Positions 1 through 37,849 are shown, counted from the stretch's first letter. The stretch: 64,000 bases of DNA from Halichondria panicea (GCF_963675165.1 NC_087389.1:1956001-2020000); one strand, 5' to 3'. Notes: a model not told the origin generated them from the letters alone. Program-made: numbers and translations.

Positions 1-437
1 TATAAAAACAGCAAGGACATTACTCCAATTTGTATACAACAAAATTATAGCCGGAATGTTTTAGGAAAATTGACTGAACAGTGCTAAGGGAAATCCACTC
101 ACACACTATCTACAGTAAGCTCTCGCTATTCCAGCTCTCTGAAGTACGGCTACTTAAATATCCCAGCCATTTGGTTTGGCACGGATTGCTAGCTAGATTT
201 TTACCAAAAACTCACCCTGAAATGCGGCCACTCGCTATTCTGTAGACTGGCCAGTATTGGCTGGCCACAAACTAGGTTTTCATTATACGTTTATTACAGC
301 CGGATATGACGTTTTGGGTGTATAAAATTGGATTATACTTAAATGGAGAGCAGAATGATTCATTATCCTTCATTATCCTCGAGACAGAACCGCAAAATTA
401 GTCATAATTAATTTTATATGTACTGTATAGTACTCAC
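1..437. other. Left-edge non-coding stretch (CKAP5 intron)
   Basis: This AT-rich stretch lies beyond the donor site of the last visible CKAP5 exon (GTGAG at 433-437 on the minus strand), so it is intron of that gene. I see no open frame, RNA gene or repeat in it that I can support. Confidence 0.6.
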
Positions 438-16570
<16,133 letters not shown>

Positions 16571-16811
16571 ACCTGCAGCATAGATCAGAGGCCTACTTTG
16601 AAAAAAGAGCAGCAGGGAACAGTACTGCTAGGGAAGAAAAAAAGAGTTTTTGCTTGGATAGACAGAAAACAAGTAAGTGGGCGTTATTTGGAAAATCCAG
16701 TGTTTTTAAATGCTCCGTGCCAAATCAACTCCGAAATCAACCAATCAAAAGGTGATATTATGGTCATGTGGCTCCACTGTTTCTAAATAGAGCACGTGTT
16801 AAGTGAAGAAG
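16571..16811. promoter_or_regulatory. Bidirectional promoter interval CKAP5/nurim
   Basis: Only 241 bp separate the CKAP5 ATG (minus) from the nurim ATG (plus). I see no clear TATA box. The interval must hold both 5' untranslated regions and core promoters unless upstream non-coding exons exist. Confidence 0.5.
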
Positions 16812-19006
16812 ATGAAAAATCGTAAGAGTGTTTCACCATCTTTGAAGAGACAGAGGGCATCAAAGTTCACTGGCTTAGTGCTTGTGATACCAGGGATTAT
16901 TCTGTATATCTACATCCTCTACATCATCTTCTCGATACTAGTCTACCCTGGCTCCTTCTCACCTTTCATGGGACGCACTTTGGCCATCATAAATGGTGGG
17001 TACTCTCTGGATGGGAAGACGTTTTGCCTTCCTGTATTGCTCAATTTATATGTGGTTGGTAAATTGTGTCGTACAATAGGTTATCTTCATGGAAATAGCT
17101 CTAGTATGTCGTACATGCATGTTGTCAAGGTTATAAACGTGTGAAAAAAGTTATACAGACATTTCTATACATAGGGCCTGCATGAAAATTGACCGTTATT
17201 TTCGTGGTTGATCGTTTTGTGTTGTATTTTAACTGTTTCCATTGAGTTAAGCTTGAATTACTCTATGTCAACTTTTATCTTTCCCTGCCGTGAAGTCAAA
17301 ACAGCAAAGTACATTGCTTGACTTGGTTATTATGTATCTAAGTGCTACATAGAATGGCTTCATGCTACGGATAAGCTGTACTGTTCATAAACGTTTGCAG
17401 TATAGTCCTTCAAACTGCTTTAGTATACTTTCAGTATACTTTTAGACACACCACGGGCCTTGACCTCCCATGACTTCATAGTAAGGGCTATTCCTTCTTT
17501 TATAGCATTTATTTGTTTAGTGATAGTGGCTGCGTGGCTTAGTCAACTTTTTAGAGCTAGATTCTCCAACATTAAAAGTGATCAATTTCACTGTTTCTAT
17601 GCACAGCACATTGTAGAGCAGTCAAGACAGGTAATGAGCATGCTGACTATAAAAATAATCCTTTGTAGTTTTAGCCACACCCTATAACGCGGAGTGTTTC
17701 ACGCAAACATTTTCGTTTCCAATCCCTCCTACTGTTCTATCTATGGTAAAACAGACCACAGTGTGTACACAAAATCCATATAAGTAACGCTCTACGCTTT
17801 TACTGGTGTGTTGCAACAATTCTGCAAACTCCAGTATCTATTTAATACGTACCCAATCTTCGATACAGAAAACTGTGCTTAAATCCTGTGATGTACTGTT
17901 ATACCCTTTTACACTCTCAATAGAGGTCACTAAGGAAACCACCCACTCCATCTTAATGGATGCTGGCCTCCTGATTCTATTTGTGGCTCAGCACAGTCTC
18001 ATGACTCACCGCTCGGTCAGGACGTTCTTTGAGGGCCTTGGCATGCCAGCTATCATGAGACCACTCTATGTCTGCTGCACATGCATCGTTATCAATGTAA
18101 GCGACTGATGTTTGAAGATACTCCTCAGAAAATACTTGTTTAAAGTGTATACCACAATTGTCCACCCTAAACCTTACAGATGTAACCACAGCTTGGCATT
18201 CACTGTGCATACTATTACAATGTACATGTATGTCAACTTTTAATCCACTGTTGCCTTGACTTCTAGATACATGTGTAATGTACAGTTGTACTGTGGTATG
18301 TGATCTGCTTGAGTATACTCACCACCACCAATGGCTGCCACCATTCATCCCCCCCCCCCTCCCTTCAGTTGATTTCCTACCTCTGGTGTTCCACTCCACA
18401 CAACACGCTCTGGGAGAGTGACTCGGGCGTGCTCCATCTTGCCCTTGCCATTGTCCATCTGGCCTGCTGGATCTCCATTTCTTGCTCTGTGTTCACCATA
18501 GACTATTTGGAGCTGCTAGGGATCAAGCAGGTGAATGGTGCATAGAGTGAGAGTGTACTCTGAAAATTCTAAAACAACGTCTGTTGATTTGTTGCATTAC
18601 AGTTTGTAGTGCATAAATACTTGTGTTTTACACTTCAAAAACAAGGAGCAGTATCCCTTCCTATGTATACACTATTTGTTGTGCCATTCTCGTCTTTCAT
18701 TCCACTTCCTATATACTCACTCCCCCTCAGTTGTATTACTCCTATAGTGGGTTTGACAATCCATGGCTGTACAAGTCGAAGGAACAACAGCAACTCCTTA
18801 GTCACAGTCGCCACCCCATCTTCCTAGCCCCTCTAATTATCCTCTGGTCAGTCCCAGTGATGACCTATGATCGATTCCTTGTGGCCATGTTGTTGCCCCT
18901 CTACGTTGGGTGGGGCAGCTCCATTGACTCCTTTGATGTTTCCTATGTCACTGAACAGTTTGAGGTCAAGAAAGCACAGCTCTTAGGAAATCGCAAATCA
19001 AATTAA
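16812..19006 (+). CDS. NRM: Nurim, multipass inner-nuclear-membrane protein
   Basis: Four coding exons: 16812-16995, 17924-18096, 18369-18530, 18731-19006. They give a 264-residue protein, close to the 262 residues of human nurim. The start ATG at 16812 is preceded in frame by a TAA at 16800. Hydrophobic segments appear at residues about 20-45, then around LILFVAQHSLM, around ACWISISCSVFTIDYLELLGIKQ, and around PLIILWSVPVMTYDRFLVAMLLPLYVG. The spacing matches nurim and its ICMT-like methyltransferase fold relatives; the HSLM and LRHP-like (SRHPIF) motifs are characteristic. The family sits in the nuclear envelope and its biochemical activity is unsettled. It is divergent from CKAP5. Confidence 0.88.
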
Positions 19007-19186
19007 TCACACACTCTCTATAAATACTTGTAGTTATATTATTTTGACTTCTTCCTAATTCCTGTAAATTGAATAATCACCTTCATATTCATAATTATTA
19101 ATTTTGTGCAATTTTGTTTTGCAGAGCAAGCCAAATGAAAATAATTATAACACACACACACAAACAGAAATAAGCAGTTAAACTAT

Positions 19187-22100
19187 TCATCTTTGTACAT
19201 AAATATAATATTCACTATCTTGGAATGAATTTCCACCAAGTTCAGTTGTGTCGTCTGGGTTACCTGCAGTGCCAGCCTGTAGACAGAGTACATAAAATTA
19301 TTAGTACACATGTTACACAGTAGTATGAGTTGTACGTACATGGTAGATACTACTAACTCCTACAGCTATTTTTTTTAGTCCCGTACGTTATGCTATTTAC
19401 ATGCATGACTGTATAATAATTATACATATATATCGTGCAAGCAAGGTTCATTTGAGACCAGTATGTAGTCATATCTGTACAAGTACTTACACTGGTCTCA
19501 GGTTCTGGTGAGCTGATATCCTTGGGGAGAGGTATATCATCTTGGCTCTCCAGTGGGTTGGTTTTACGATGAGGAACACACCTACATGACAGAATAGAGG
19601 TAAATATCTATATTATTATTATTCTCAACAATTATCCGTACCTGAGATAGTAGTATATTCCAGCAACCACAATGACAGCCACTAACACTAGTAGAAACAG
19701 TCCAACAGGTATTCCCACTGACATTGCTGCATAATCAACAGTACAATAGTACAATAAAATTAGGGATATCATATGAGACATGATTAATGGCATGTACTTC
19801 ATGATTATAAGAAGGTTAGTCTCACATAACATGACTCCAGTCGCGGGGAAAAAGATGACATCTAAAAACTGGCACCGTATTCCAGAAGTGGTAGTAGGAC
19901 AGCTGTATAAAAACATCAATCATATAATCATTACAGTGAATGTGCACCGATATAGTTACACATACCTGCAAGACAGTTCTAGGCCAAAATCTACATTGCA
20001 AGTGCCTCCATTTAGACAAAAGTCAGACGTACAAACTCCTGTAGTGAATGTAAACAGATTATTATAACGTACCACTTATTTATAGCAAAGGAAACTGCAT
20101 AATGATAAATGGAGGGGAATAAATCACTGATCAACGTACTCATCTCGCACGTGTCGCCGTCGTAAGAAGGAGCACAGGAACAGGTGTTTGGTTCAACACA
20201 GGTCCCTCCATTCTGGCACTCATCACTGCAAATTGCTGTACGTATATGGGACAAATATCATTATTGTACATTTTAAAATACATTTTCAGTGACCATGCAT
20301 GGTCTCATAATAGTATATAGACGGAACGCACCTTGACTACAGCTGATTCCTTCATAGTCCCCTGTGCAAGTACAGCTGCCATTCACCGAATCACAGGCTC
20401 CTTCATTCAAGCAGGTACAGATCTGAGCACAACTCTCTCCAAATGTGCCATTCTCACAAGCTGCAGTTATTTTATAGTCTTAATTACCATAATGTACAGT
20501 CATGTACTTGCAAGGTGACACAGGATCTCACAGGAGACAAAAGCAATGAGATGATATTATCACACTCGTACTCGACAGAAAGTGGCAGTTATGGTTACTA
20601 CGTAGTCACACTCATCAAAGAATTACAGTATAGCCTGTGGCTGTTAATTGTTATGACTGCTGATTTACCACCCACTTGCCAACATTTGCCCTCCCTAAAA
20701 CCCCTACATACACTTCTCTAGACTTTAGCTACAATCAGCACATTGTCAAGTCTCAAGTGATTATTGAGAAACTTGTGGTAAAATACATGCGCCTCAATTA
20801 CTCAATTACCATGCATTAATTCTGATACTCACGTTGGTCACAGGCATTTCCCATGCGTCCAGGTGGACATGAGCAGGTGAGCTCTGAGCCTTGGACTACA
20901 CAGCCTTCACTGCACACTGGACACTCTCCCTCAACTGCAAAGAACAAGATCATTTTCATATCATACGAGTTATAAAACCGATGTACGTGTATGCAACAAG
21001 AATAATTATGTTTTGGCATTGTAGGAGCTGTTAATTACGCTGCACACGCTGTCACCAAACAGAGTTACTATATGTATCGATACAAAAAAAATAGATTTGT
21101 GATGTGAGCTCTTTTCCTACTACTGTACATGCACTTGATTAGCCAAAGGGTGGTTTTGCTTTGAGATATCGACACTGAGACATACAAAAACGTATATAGA
21201 GCTACTTTAACGTATGCATGCAGGCATGCATCCACACTTGCACTGAGGTTATACTCACAGATGCAGGTGGTACCAGAAGAGAGGCTGTAGCCAGGGGGAC
21301 AAGAGCAGGCAGTGGTATCGTCCTTATTTGTCTGACAGTAGTGGGAGCAGCCAGCAATATTCTGCACACACTCGTACTGACCTGTAAACACACAAAATTG
21401 CATTAGAGTTTGCAAAGTTGAAGAAACTGGTCTCATTGATTACAGCACCTTTAACAAGAATGTTAGATTCATAAGTATCCACATTAAAATTTTACTTTCA
21501 ACTTTGGAGTGCACTAAGATAGTGTGGATTTGTATAACAGTGATATGCGTGAACCTACTCTATAGAGAGGGTATAACTTACCCCTGGTAAGTTGTCTGTT
21601 AGAGCCCACCACGAGCAGAGAAGTAAGTGTTCGATAGCCCGATGGCACTACAGAAATACTGCCACTTTCTTCTAATCGCTCACGATGAAGAACGCTGATA
21701 CTGTCAGCTCCACTACCATTGTTAATCCACAACACATAGTCTCGGTACACTGCAATCTTGAAGGGGGAGGTTGATGAATTGTTATAAATCATTTCCTGCT
21801 CACTACCGTCGAGTGACATTCTCCGTATGTTACCCGAGAGCTCTGTCCAGTAGAGCGTTCTTGACTGATGGTCAATGACAAGGCCGCTTGGAACATCCAG
21901 ACTGCTAGCGAACATCTCTAGTAGTAGGTTGTCCAGATAGTAACGCCATATACAGCCAGTACCTGACTCCACCCAGTACAACTGCCTGTACATGGAGAGC
22001 ATGCACACAATAATTATACTAATAATTATAATACAATATATGGGTCTATTGAACAAGAAGTTAGTATAACCTATAGTGGCGATACACATGCATGTACGAC

Positions 22101-25100
22101 ATACACTAACAGTGACATGCACGTTACCTCTAGATCATTATTGATACATGGCATCTTTTACTGATACACATGCATGTAGACATACACTAACAGTGACATG
22201 CACGTTACCTCTAGATCATTATTGATGCATGGCATCTTTTACTGATACACATGCATGTAGACATACACTAACAGTGACATGCACATTACCTCTAGGATGC
22301 ATGGCATCTTTTACTTAAACATGTAATGCATGTATCACTAATTGAATTGTGTATTAATTAATTGAATTGTCTGATAAGATAATTTGGGGGAGTACATGTA
22401 CATGCAGTTTGTTCTAGTGTTCTGCACAGATGTTCCCACTGTACTCAGTGACCACACCACGCACTCACCTGTTCAGTGGATCAACATCCAAACCTCGAGG
22501 CTGGGACTGACCAGTCACAATGGTTGTAACTGTAGCCACCCCACTGGTGGACAGTGATACAGAATTAATGGTCCCATTTCTGTAGTGAGAAAAATATTGA
22601 AAACCAAGAAAAATTATGCATTGAGTTTTTTAAGTGTTTTCAAGAGAGCTAAATCAAAAGTTCACGTACATGGGAAAACACTCAAAATCATGATTCCACG
22701 TGTACATGCATTACTAGTTGCAGCAATGGTCACCTGTCATCAGACCAGTAGATGGTCCTATCCATCCAGTCAAATGCCATGTCCCAAGCGTGAGCCCCTG
22801 ACACCAGCAGCTCCCTGTCATCCTGTGCACTGTGTTGTCTGTTCAGCGAGGCTCTCCAGAGGGTGGAAGAGTTCCTGTCCCCATAGAACACTGCGTTGCT
22901 CTGGCGGTCATAGTCCATGGCATACACTGGCCCTGAGATAGAGGACGGGGATAATTTAACTATAGTTAGCAGATGAGCAGCAAATTATTTAGAAAAAGTG
23001 ATAAATAGGGACAGGAACTCATGTAATACTACTAACGAAGTAAATGGATGATGAATGGTGATGAATGTACAATATGCCATGTAAGGTGAACTCTCAATGT
23101 GTAAATAAGATCTTATATAGGTGTGTCTATTGGTAATTTTTGCTGTTACTTTCCACTTGTGGGTGTTAAGAAGTGTATCCTTGAACTTGGATGTTGTTAC
23201 TAGGCGGTTTTAATTAGTACACGCATTTAACCGTACGCCGTGCAGAGAGGATATTCTATTCTGGTAATAACTGTGGAACCTTCTTGTGAAATTTGCTGCG
23301 TTCCATTAATAGCTAAACTTGAGACGGATGGAGCAGAATATGCATGAAAATTAAAAGTTCACAGGTTGCATGGTTCACTACAGAAAACATCACCCTCCTG
23401 GTAACTATATACACATCAAGGTTGTTGTAGTTGCAAAAACACATACATATGCATACTAGGTCACGATCACAAGTGGGTAGATCTGAAGCTACACAGGAAT
23501 TATGGTCATGTTATGGATTCCTCAATCAATCAAAGGCAATATGGAGGACCCAGTAATTACAAAGTAGTAAATATGACTAAAACGAGGGGGAAATATTTAC
23601 AAACATACATGTACCTGTCTTTGGAGAGAACGAGGGTCCAAAGGAAGCATCTACCAACCTCTCTGTTTCTCTGCCCGACAGTGACACTCTGACGACACTA
23701 TTGAGTGGTGTATTACTGGGAACTGACTGGGCCAGGACTAGGTCTGAAACTATAGAAAAACAAAATTACAAATGAATCATGTCAAAAAGTACCCGTTATA
23801 ATTATTTGTTTTGAAACATCTAATAATAATCAACGACATGATACTGAGTTACATACTTTAATTGGATCGCGGCATATGTAAAACTGTACTGTACATTTAA
23901 CTGCATGGTTAAAACTTGATGTGATGACATGTACATACTTTCATCAATGTAGCAAGAGACTCCATTTGGGGAGAGTCTGTAGCCGGAGAAGCAGTCACAA
24001 CTGATACTGTCCGTCTCCACCACACACAGCTGCTCACACTGATCACAGCTACTGATACCTGCAAGGGGAAACACAAAGAAATACATCGATGGTTTATAAA
24101 TTGGACAATCTGAACACAAATTCTGCTAAGATTGCCATTCAAAGGCTATCGACATGTATCTCATACAGTAAAAACAGTAGGTTTCGCTAAACTTCATAGC
24201 TTAATTATATGGGTAAATGTAAGTTACAAGTTTAGCTCTACTGTTTTCACAAAGAGAGGCCATTTCATCATCAACTGTTCACTAAACACGGTGATAATAT
24301 TAAACCCATCATCACAGTCATAGTGACAACAACAACATACCTTGTACAGACCCAGGTTGTTTGAGTGGGTGTGCAATAACCAGCTCAATTGGGTGGGTGA
24401 TTTCTTTGTAAACAACTGGATGGGGGTTCTCTGTAGGGATTCAAACACGTGAATAAGATTAGTAGCCATGACTCAAAGACTGGCTTCAATGTAATTGTAA
24501 TCTCGTTAACTTACATCTACCAAAAAAGTTGAGCATAAAGTAACACAACGTACAGCAACAACAAAACAAGTATCACAGACCATAATCTTCTCATCCCACA
24601 CAAACAAGCATAAACACACTTACCTAGGTCTTTTTGTATTTGCATGACCGAGTTGCTTGCATTCAGACTAAGATAGATGAACACCTCGAACACAGTGATC
24701 CCAGAAGGTGCAGCATCGTTACAGCAGTAAAAACACACTGTGTTGTCCCAACCAAAGCTGGAGCTGCACACACTGCCCTCAGCAGTCACCCAGTACAAGG
24801 TCTGAGTCACACTGTCCACACTCAAGTCAAGAACGCTCACTGAGCTGGTGGTTATATTTTCCGGGGGACTGCCATCCAGGGAGGACCTCCTGATAACAAA
24901 CAGATCATCTTGCCCTTCAACCCAGAAGAGCAACCTGTGGAGAATCCGCACACTTCAGTACATAGCATGAAACTCTTGAAAGATAATTATGATACTCATA
25001 GCATGCTTAATTACTGTTAGCCGTTCATAAAATCATCAAATGCATTCATGAGCCGTTTCAAGAGTTAATGAGTTAATGGCTTTCGTAAATTGTGAAGTAA

Positions 25101-27675
25101 AAGCTACATGTAAGGAATTCATGCGGCACATCATAACTGTGTAATATTCTCACGTTTGTTCTATGCTTGCATTCACCACCAGACACCTTGGCTGGTTGAG
25201 ACTAGAGTGTACAGTAGTGTTCTGTCCAGTCTTGATGTCCACTGCTACTATAGCCTCATCGGTTGAATAGAGCACACGTCCATCCACCCAATCCACTACC
25301 AATCCTGACACCATCTTTGGACCATAGCTCCAAAACACTTCCTCCCCACTCCCATCCAAGGCCACGAAGCTGATGACTTGGCGAGAATTGTCAGCATAGA
25401 AAATTGTCTGGGGATTTCAGGAGCATAAATATGGTAAGATAAACAGTACACATCCACTAACAAGTGCCTAATAAGGTTACAGTACTTTCCTTTTGCTGCT
25501 AGCTACTATAATTGTCAAATGATTAGAAACTGTAACATATACAGCTTGTCTGAGATCACAAGTTGGAACAATCAATCCTTAAGTAGGCCGTGACGATAGA
25601 CTAAAGACATCAACATGTACCCCATAAAGAGACCAATGTAATGGTTTATCTTAATCCATTTGAGGAGTCATTTTCATATACGGAAACAATGTAAAGTAAT
25701 CCCAGCTGTCATAGGAATAGCTCAAGTTTCATAGACAGGGAAATCCATACACAGACAAAGCATCAAAGAAACACATGTACAGTCACCAATCCCTTGTTCA
25801 TATAACCATCATATAGAAGTTTGGGAATACTGGCAATTGCTATCGAGACACACCGTTGGTCATACTAATCGCTTGGCGGGGGGCACCTTAGGAATAGCCA
25901 CATTACATCGTGTTTACATGCATGTAAGGATTTTTGCCCTTGTGAGTTAAATATTTACAGGGAAACGATACAACAGGAAGGGGAATAGGCCTACCTGTTT
26001 GGCATGGAGATAATCAAAGTGGTCTACGGTGCCCAAGAGACTGAGAGGAGTATTTTGTTTCGTCAGTAGGTTGAGCTGTGTCAGTCCATTGTCGGTGGCA
26101 ACCAGGAGGGAGGGCAACGGCTCTGTATGTATCATGGCACACGTGAAAGATTAACAGACAGTGCAATTAACTGATCAGAACGATATAATTATAGGCATTT
26201 CTTGATGTCTGCATTTCTCTATTACAGCGTTCTCAAATTTCTAGTATAACTATTCCTTGAATTTCCCCCTACTATATACGCACACAATATGCACTGTAGT
26301 ACGAACAAAGGGGCTCATTCACAACAGTCTGTCGGCACTTCTTATCACTACACTTCTCACCCTTTATATAGCCATGCATACTCCTAGAGTAGTAGCAAAA
26401 TGACAACATACCGAATGCTAGACATGTGACATTGTCCTGTTGCAGAATATACCCTTCGACACAAAAACACGAATAGCCGTAAGTGGAGGCATCCAAGGCA
26501 CAAAACTGACTACACGTTCCAAACAGCTGCAGCTCACAAGCTTGACTAGCTGTAGGAAAAAATGTGAAATTTTGTTGAGTTTTCACAGTCTTAACAAAAC
26601 ATACAAGTTTACCTTCCGGAGTCACATCAATTGTGAGATAAGAGTACGATAGTGAAGTGGCACCCTCCACATGGATAACAAAGGTCAGTGCATATCGACC
26701 AACTGGGACAGTGTCAGTATTGTACACTGTATGAGATGCATTAACAGCGAAATACATGCTCCCCTGGCCCAGTGCATTAATACTTGTAATACTGAGGTCT
26801 GGGCTCAGGGATAGCTGGTGGACGGCTGATGACTCTTGTAGCATTGAGGCTGGAATGACCACTTGCTCTACTTTTCCTATTGTCGATGCTGCAGTAAGAG
26901 ACACATCACCCATTAATAGTGGGTAATTTTCACAGGGGATAATATGCATGCAGTATGTTCTGTGTCGATACCAAAGTTTAGATAGACATCTCCGTTCGAG
27001 GATTTGATACCATGTGCTCTTACTTCCAGGAACAGAGTCATGAGCATTTTACTCCCCACAATAAAGTAGGGTGCAGCTGTTCTAATGAAGCCATAAGGCA
27101 TCCTGCACGACTGAGTTTTCTCCCATATCCTATAATAGATGTTTCACCACTTGCAAACGAAGGCATATTCGAATAATAATGTTAAATAAGGCCATAATTA
27201 ATTCATTTACAGATTAATTTTAGACAAGTTTGTCAACTAATGAGCTGTAATTATGTGTGACCTGAAATGTTCAGGATTCTATTAAATAGGCAAATAACAA
27301 GCTGACAATTGCATTAGCATACAAGAAAGGTAGTTCTGTGATGCATCAAATTTCCAAAGTCTGCAAAAACTTAGTTAGCATAAAAAGAAGCCAGTGATTA
27401 GCTAACACAGGAGCAGACAGACAGTACAATTGAATGTAGAACTTTAATACTCCGCCATGATCATTGCAATAGTACTATATAGATCATAGGATTGCTAGCA
27501 AAGGGTCTTGGAAACACATTGACAAATTCACAGCACCAATATTATCCTCCACCAATGTGCATTGCACATGAGTGGTCAACTCACATGCAGAGTGAAGAGG
27601 AGTGACTGTCATTGCCAAAATAAGGACCTGCACTGCTAGGAGCACTCCAGAAACTGCCTCTAACTGCATCTTCAT
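19187..27675 (-). CDS. LRP-like type I receptor: YWTD beta-propeller blades, EGF modules, one TM
   Basis: Exons in gene order: 27585-27675 (signal peptide, ATG 27675), about 26972-27129, 26613-26888, 26412-26549, 25995-26122, 25154-25407, 24624-24934, 24341-24430, 23939-24058, 23615-23749, 22734-22932, 22469-22579, 21582-21985, 21259-21381, 20833-20934, 20332-20460, 20140-20235, 19966-20038, 19826-19902, 19642-19726, 19491-19581, 19187-19276; about 1,090 residues. EGF modules (CSCPPGY, CNVDF) punctuate two sets of LDLR-type blades, seen as LYWVT, LYWVESG, LYWTE and IYWSDD. The order is unknown N-terminal domain, EGF, propeller 1, EGF, propeller 2, five EGF-like modules, TM (GLFLLVLVAVIVVAGIYYYL) and a tail of about 60 residues rich in P/E/D with SEYYIYVQR at its end. 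The family are endocytic or signalling receptors. The joining of exons 1 and 2 is not phase-consistent, so a small exon or another splice site is missing there. Confidence 0.85.
22081..22315. repeat. About 82-bp tandem triplication
   Basis: Three units begin GATACACATGCATGTA at 22081, 22163 and 22244, in the receptor intron 21986-22468. The third has a short deletion. Confidence 0.9.
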
Positions 27676-27955
27676 TTAATAAATATAAGCGTTGGATGAG
27701 AGTAGTATTCCTAGAGTACCACCTCTGTGATTCTGTGTCTCTTTTTAATTTTGCAAGAGTGCAGAACATCAATTGTCTTTTGTAGCAAGCCCACGCCGGA
27801 AGTAAATATTATAGATACACGTGTGTTGTGAGTGACCTTTGACCCCACTTACTTGGTTTTCCTCCTATGGAAAAACTTGACTGAATTTTCCATGGCCATT
27901 GTGCTGTACTGAGGCAGCAATCTGTTCATTCAACTGTGGCTGAAATTCAAGAGAG
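27676..27955. promoter_or_regulatory. Bidirectional promoter interval LRP-like/SRPK
   Basis: 280 bp lie between the two divergent start codons. No TATA box is evident. Confidence 0.45.
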
Positions 27956-34714
<6,759 letters not shown>

Positions 34715-34980
34715 CTGTCATGCAAACACACTATCTCTTCCTACGCTCACTGCACCCAATGAATTCTAAATTATTATTGCTGTTGAATAATCTCTTACTT
34801 ATATAATTAAAATTCTTTGTACATGCATACGTAATTATTTTAAGCAACTCATCATTTCGCAAAAAAATTTCTATTGGACATGGAATATGACAAAACAAAA
34901 CAGATAGATAATGAGGAAGAATGTAAAAATGGTACTGATTAGTAGTTGGAAAAGAAATTTAGAAAAGACTATTATTATAG

Positions 34981-36253
<1,273 letters not shown>

Positions 36254-37113
36254 CCTCTCTGTCGTTTCTGAACTGGCTAGCCGGCTGCGCAGGTCACAAT
36301 GATCAGCGTTTGTGTACGTACGTACGTACGTGCAGAGACAATGAGATACTAAATTCAGTTGCTAAGAGGCCTCAGACAGACAGTAAAATTCATTGGCTAA
36401 TGAACAACACGTGACAGATATAATACTACACCCCCACATACAGCCTTATAGTGAGGCTTTGTGGTCAAACACATCCATTACAGGCGCTATATAGCATGTG
36501 CATGTTTAGCCTCCTTCACTAGCCTCCCCTGAAGAGAAGGCCTGCTACTGACTGCTTGCGCATGCGCAACATTATTGGATATTTGTTCCCGTAAACTGTC
36601 TTATAATACTGAATTTATCACGAAAATATTCTGACAAAGTATTGAAAGTCATACACAGAGATATTTAGCCAGCTAGCTAGCAAAGCTGTAGTTTTGTTGT
36701 ACAGCTATGTACAGCTATTTTCTTTCTGATAGAGTCAGTAGCAGTAGCTAGTATAGTAGACTTTCACCAAAGTTAGTATTAGATGGGCGTGGCCTGTCCA
36801 TTAGGCTATTGTCAGCTTTCACTCCGTTCAGATGATTGTCATCCACACTGTTGCAGGCTGTGGGTCTTTTGTTAGCATAGCAGGCTACGGGTAGCTATCA
36901 GAATGCTATCAGATAGGCTAGAAACCTTCAATCTAACTTTCTGTCTACTTCCTTCAATCCACTTCCGTTCGTTGTGACGTCATTGTTTTACTGAGCATAC
37001 ACGTTGTTATCCTGCGTTAGCCGGTATCTGGCTAATGGTTAGCGCATGCGCAAACAGTCGATACCAGGCCCTCTCTTCGAGGAAGAGCGGCCTGGAATCG
37101 AGGCTAGTGCATG
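36254..37113. other. Intergenic stretch FAM72/IMMP2L
   Basis: No gene is visible. The interval holds the upstream region of FAM72, a (GTAC)n run at about 36316-36331 and most of an inverted-repeat element (36517-37109). Confidence 0.6.
36517..37109. mobile_element. Inverted-repeat element with CACTAGCCTC ends and GCGCATGCGC cores
   Basis: CACTAGCCTC at 36517 is complementary to GAGGCTAGTG at 37100. The similarity continues inward through GAAGAGAAGGCCTG and on to GCGCATGCGCAA in both arms (36558 and 37042). The right arm carries an extra hairpin (CTCTCTTC GAG GAAGAGCG). I see no matching target duplication. Its right end is about 5 bp from the IMMP2L stop codon. Confidence 0.6.
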
Positions 37114-37849
37114 TTATAAATAAGGTTTATCATCAAATTCATTATGCAGTCTCCGATTACATTGTTTAGACGATAAATTGTGTTCAATTTTTTGCATTCT
37201 GTGAGGTGGCCAAATAACATGAGTTACAGTTCCGATAACAAGCCCCTTGCAAATCTATTGGTGTGTGCATGAAACAATGCAGTAACAATCAATCACCAGT
37301 AACAATCAATAATCAATCACAATGCGTACCGGGCCAAACGAATTGCAGTCGCTGCTCCTCTGTGAATTTTCACCCTCGACCCATAAATGACCATCAGATA
37401 TTAGGACCTGTTGACGCTTGTGGTTTCTAGTTAAGAAATAGTTTAAAGGTTTGATAGTGACATTCACACGTGTGTACGTACTATACACTTACAATACTAT
37501 TTCTCTCTCCACAGCAATAATTCGTTTCACCATTCTGTCCAATGAATTGATAGGGGATATAAAAGCAATCACATCTCCTGGTCTTGCTCCATTCCTGTTC
37601 CAATGTAGTTTGCTCACCCAGACAATATCGTCACGATAGGATTTACGGGTAGAAATTACAGGATTCAAGGTGGGCTGTTGTGGTACATAATGTGGACAAT
37701 GTGGCGAAATTTTTACACATAACACTATATATTATTACCCTCATAGAAGGCCCAGAAACTGCAGCAGGACATCCAATCTTCTCACAGAAAGTCACAGCCA
37801 CAGGTACACCAATAAGCAATCCATAGGACATGTACTTCACAATGTCCAT
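37114..37849 (-). CDS. IMMP2L: Mitochondrial inner membrane peptidase subunit 2
   Basis: Signal-peptidase-type serine protease (Ser/Lys dyad) that removes sorting signals from inner-membrane and intermembrane-space proteins. Four exons: 37739-37849 (ATG 37849), 37493-37674, 37330-37426, 37114-37245, together 522 nt, 173 residues. An N-terminal membrane segment (GLLIGVPVAVTF) precedes the catalytic Ser35 in GPSM. The catalytic Lys is in DRMVKRIIAVE. The box HLWVEGEN...CNSFGP and the C-terminal THVIWPPHR match IMMP2L and not IMMP1L. The last exon is too short to stand out by itself and was found by continuing the family alignment. It lies head-to-head with PDHB. Confidence 0.93.

Noticed and set aside
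36557-36568. TGCGCATGCGCA as a definite NRF1 promoter site
   Set aside because: It lies inside an inverted-repeat element and recurs in its other arm, so regulatory function cannot be claimed from sequence alone.
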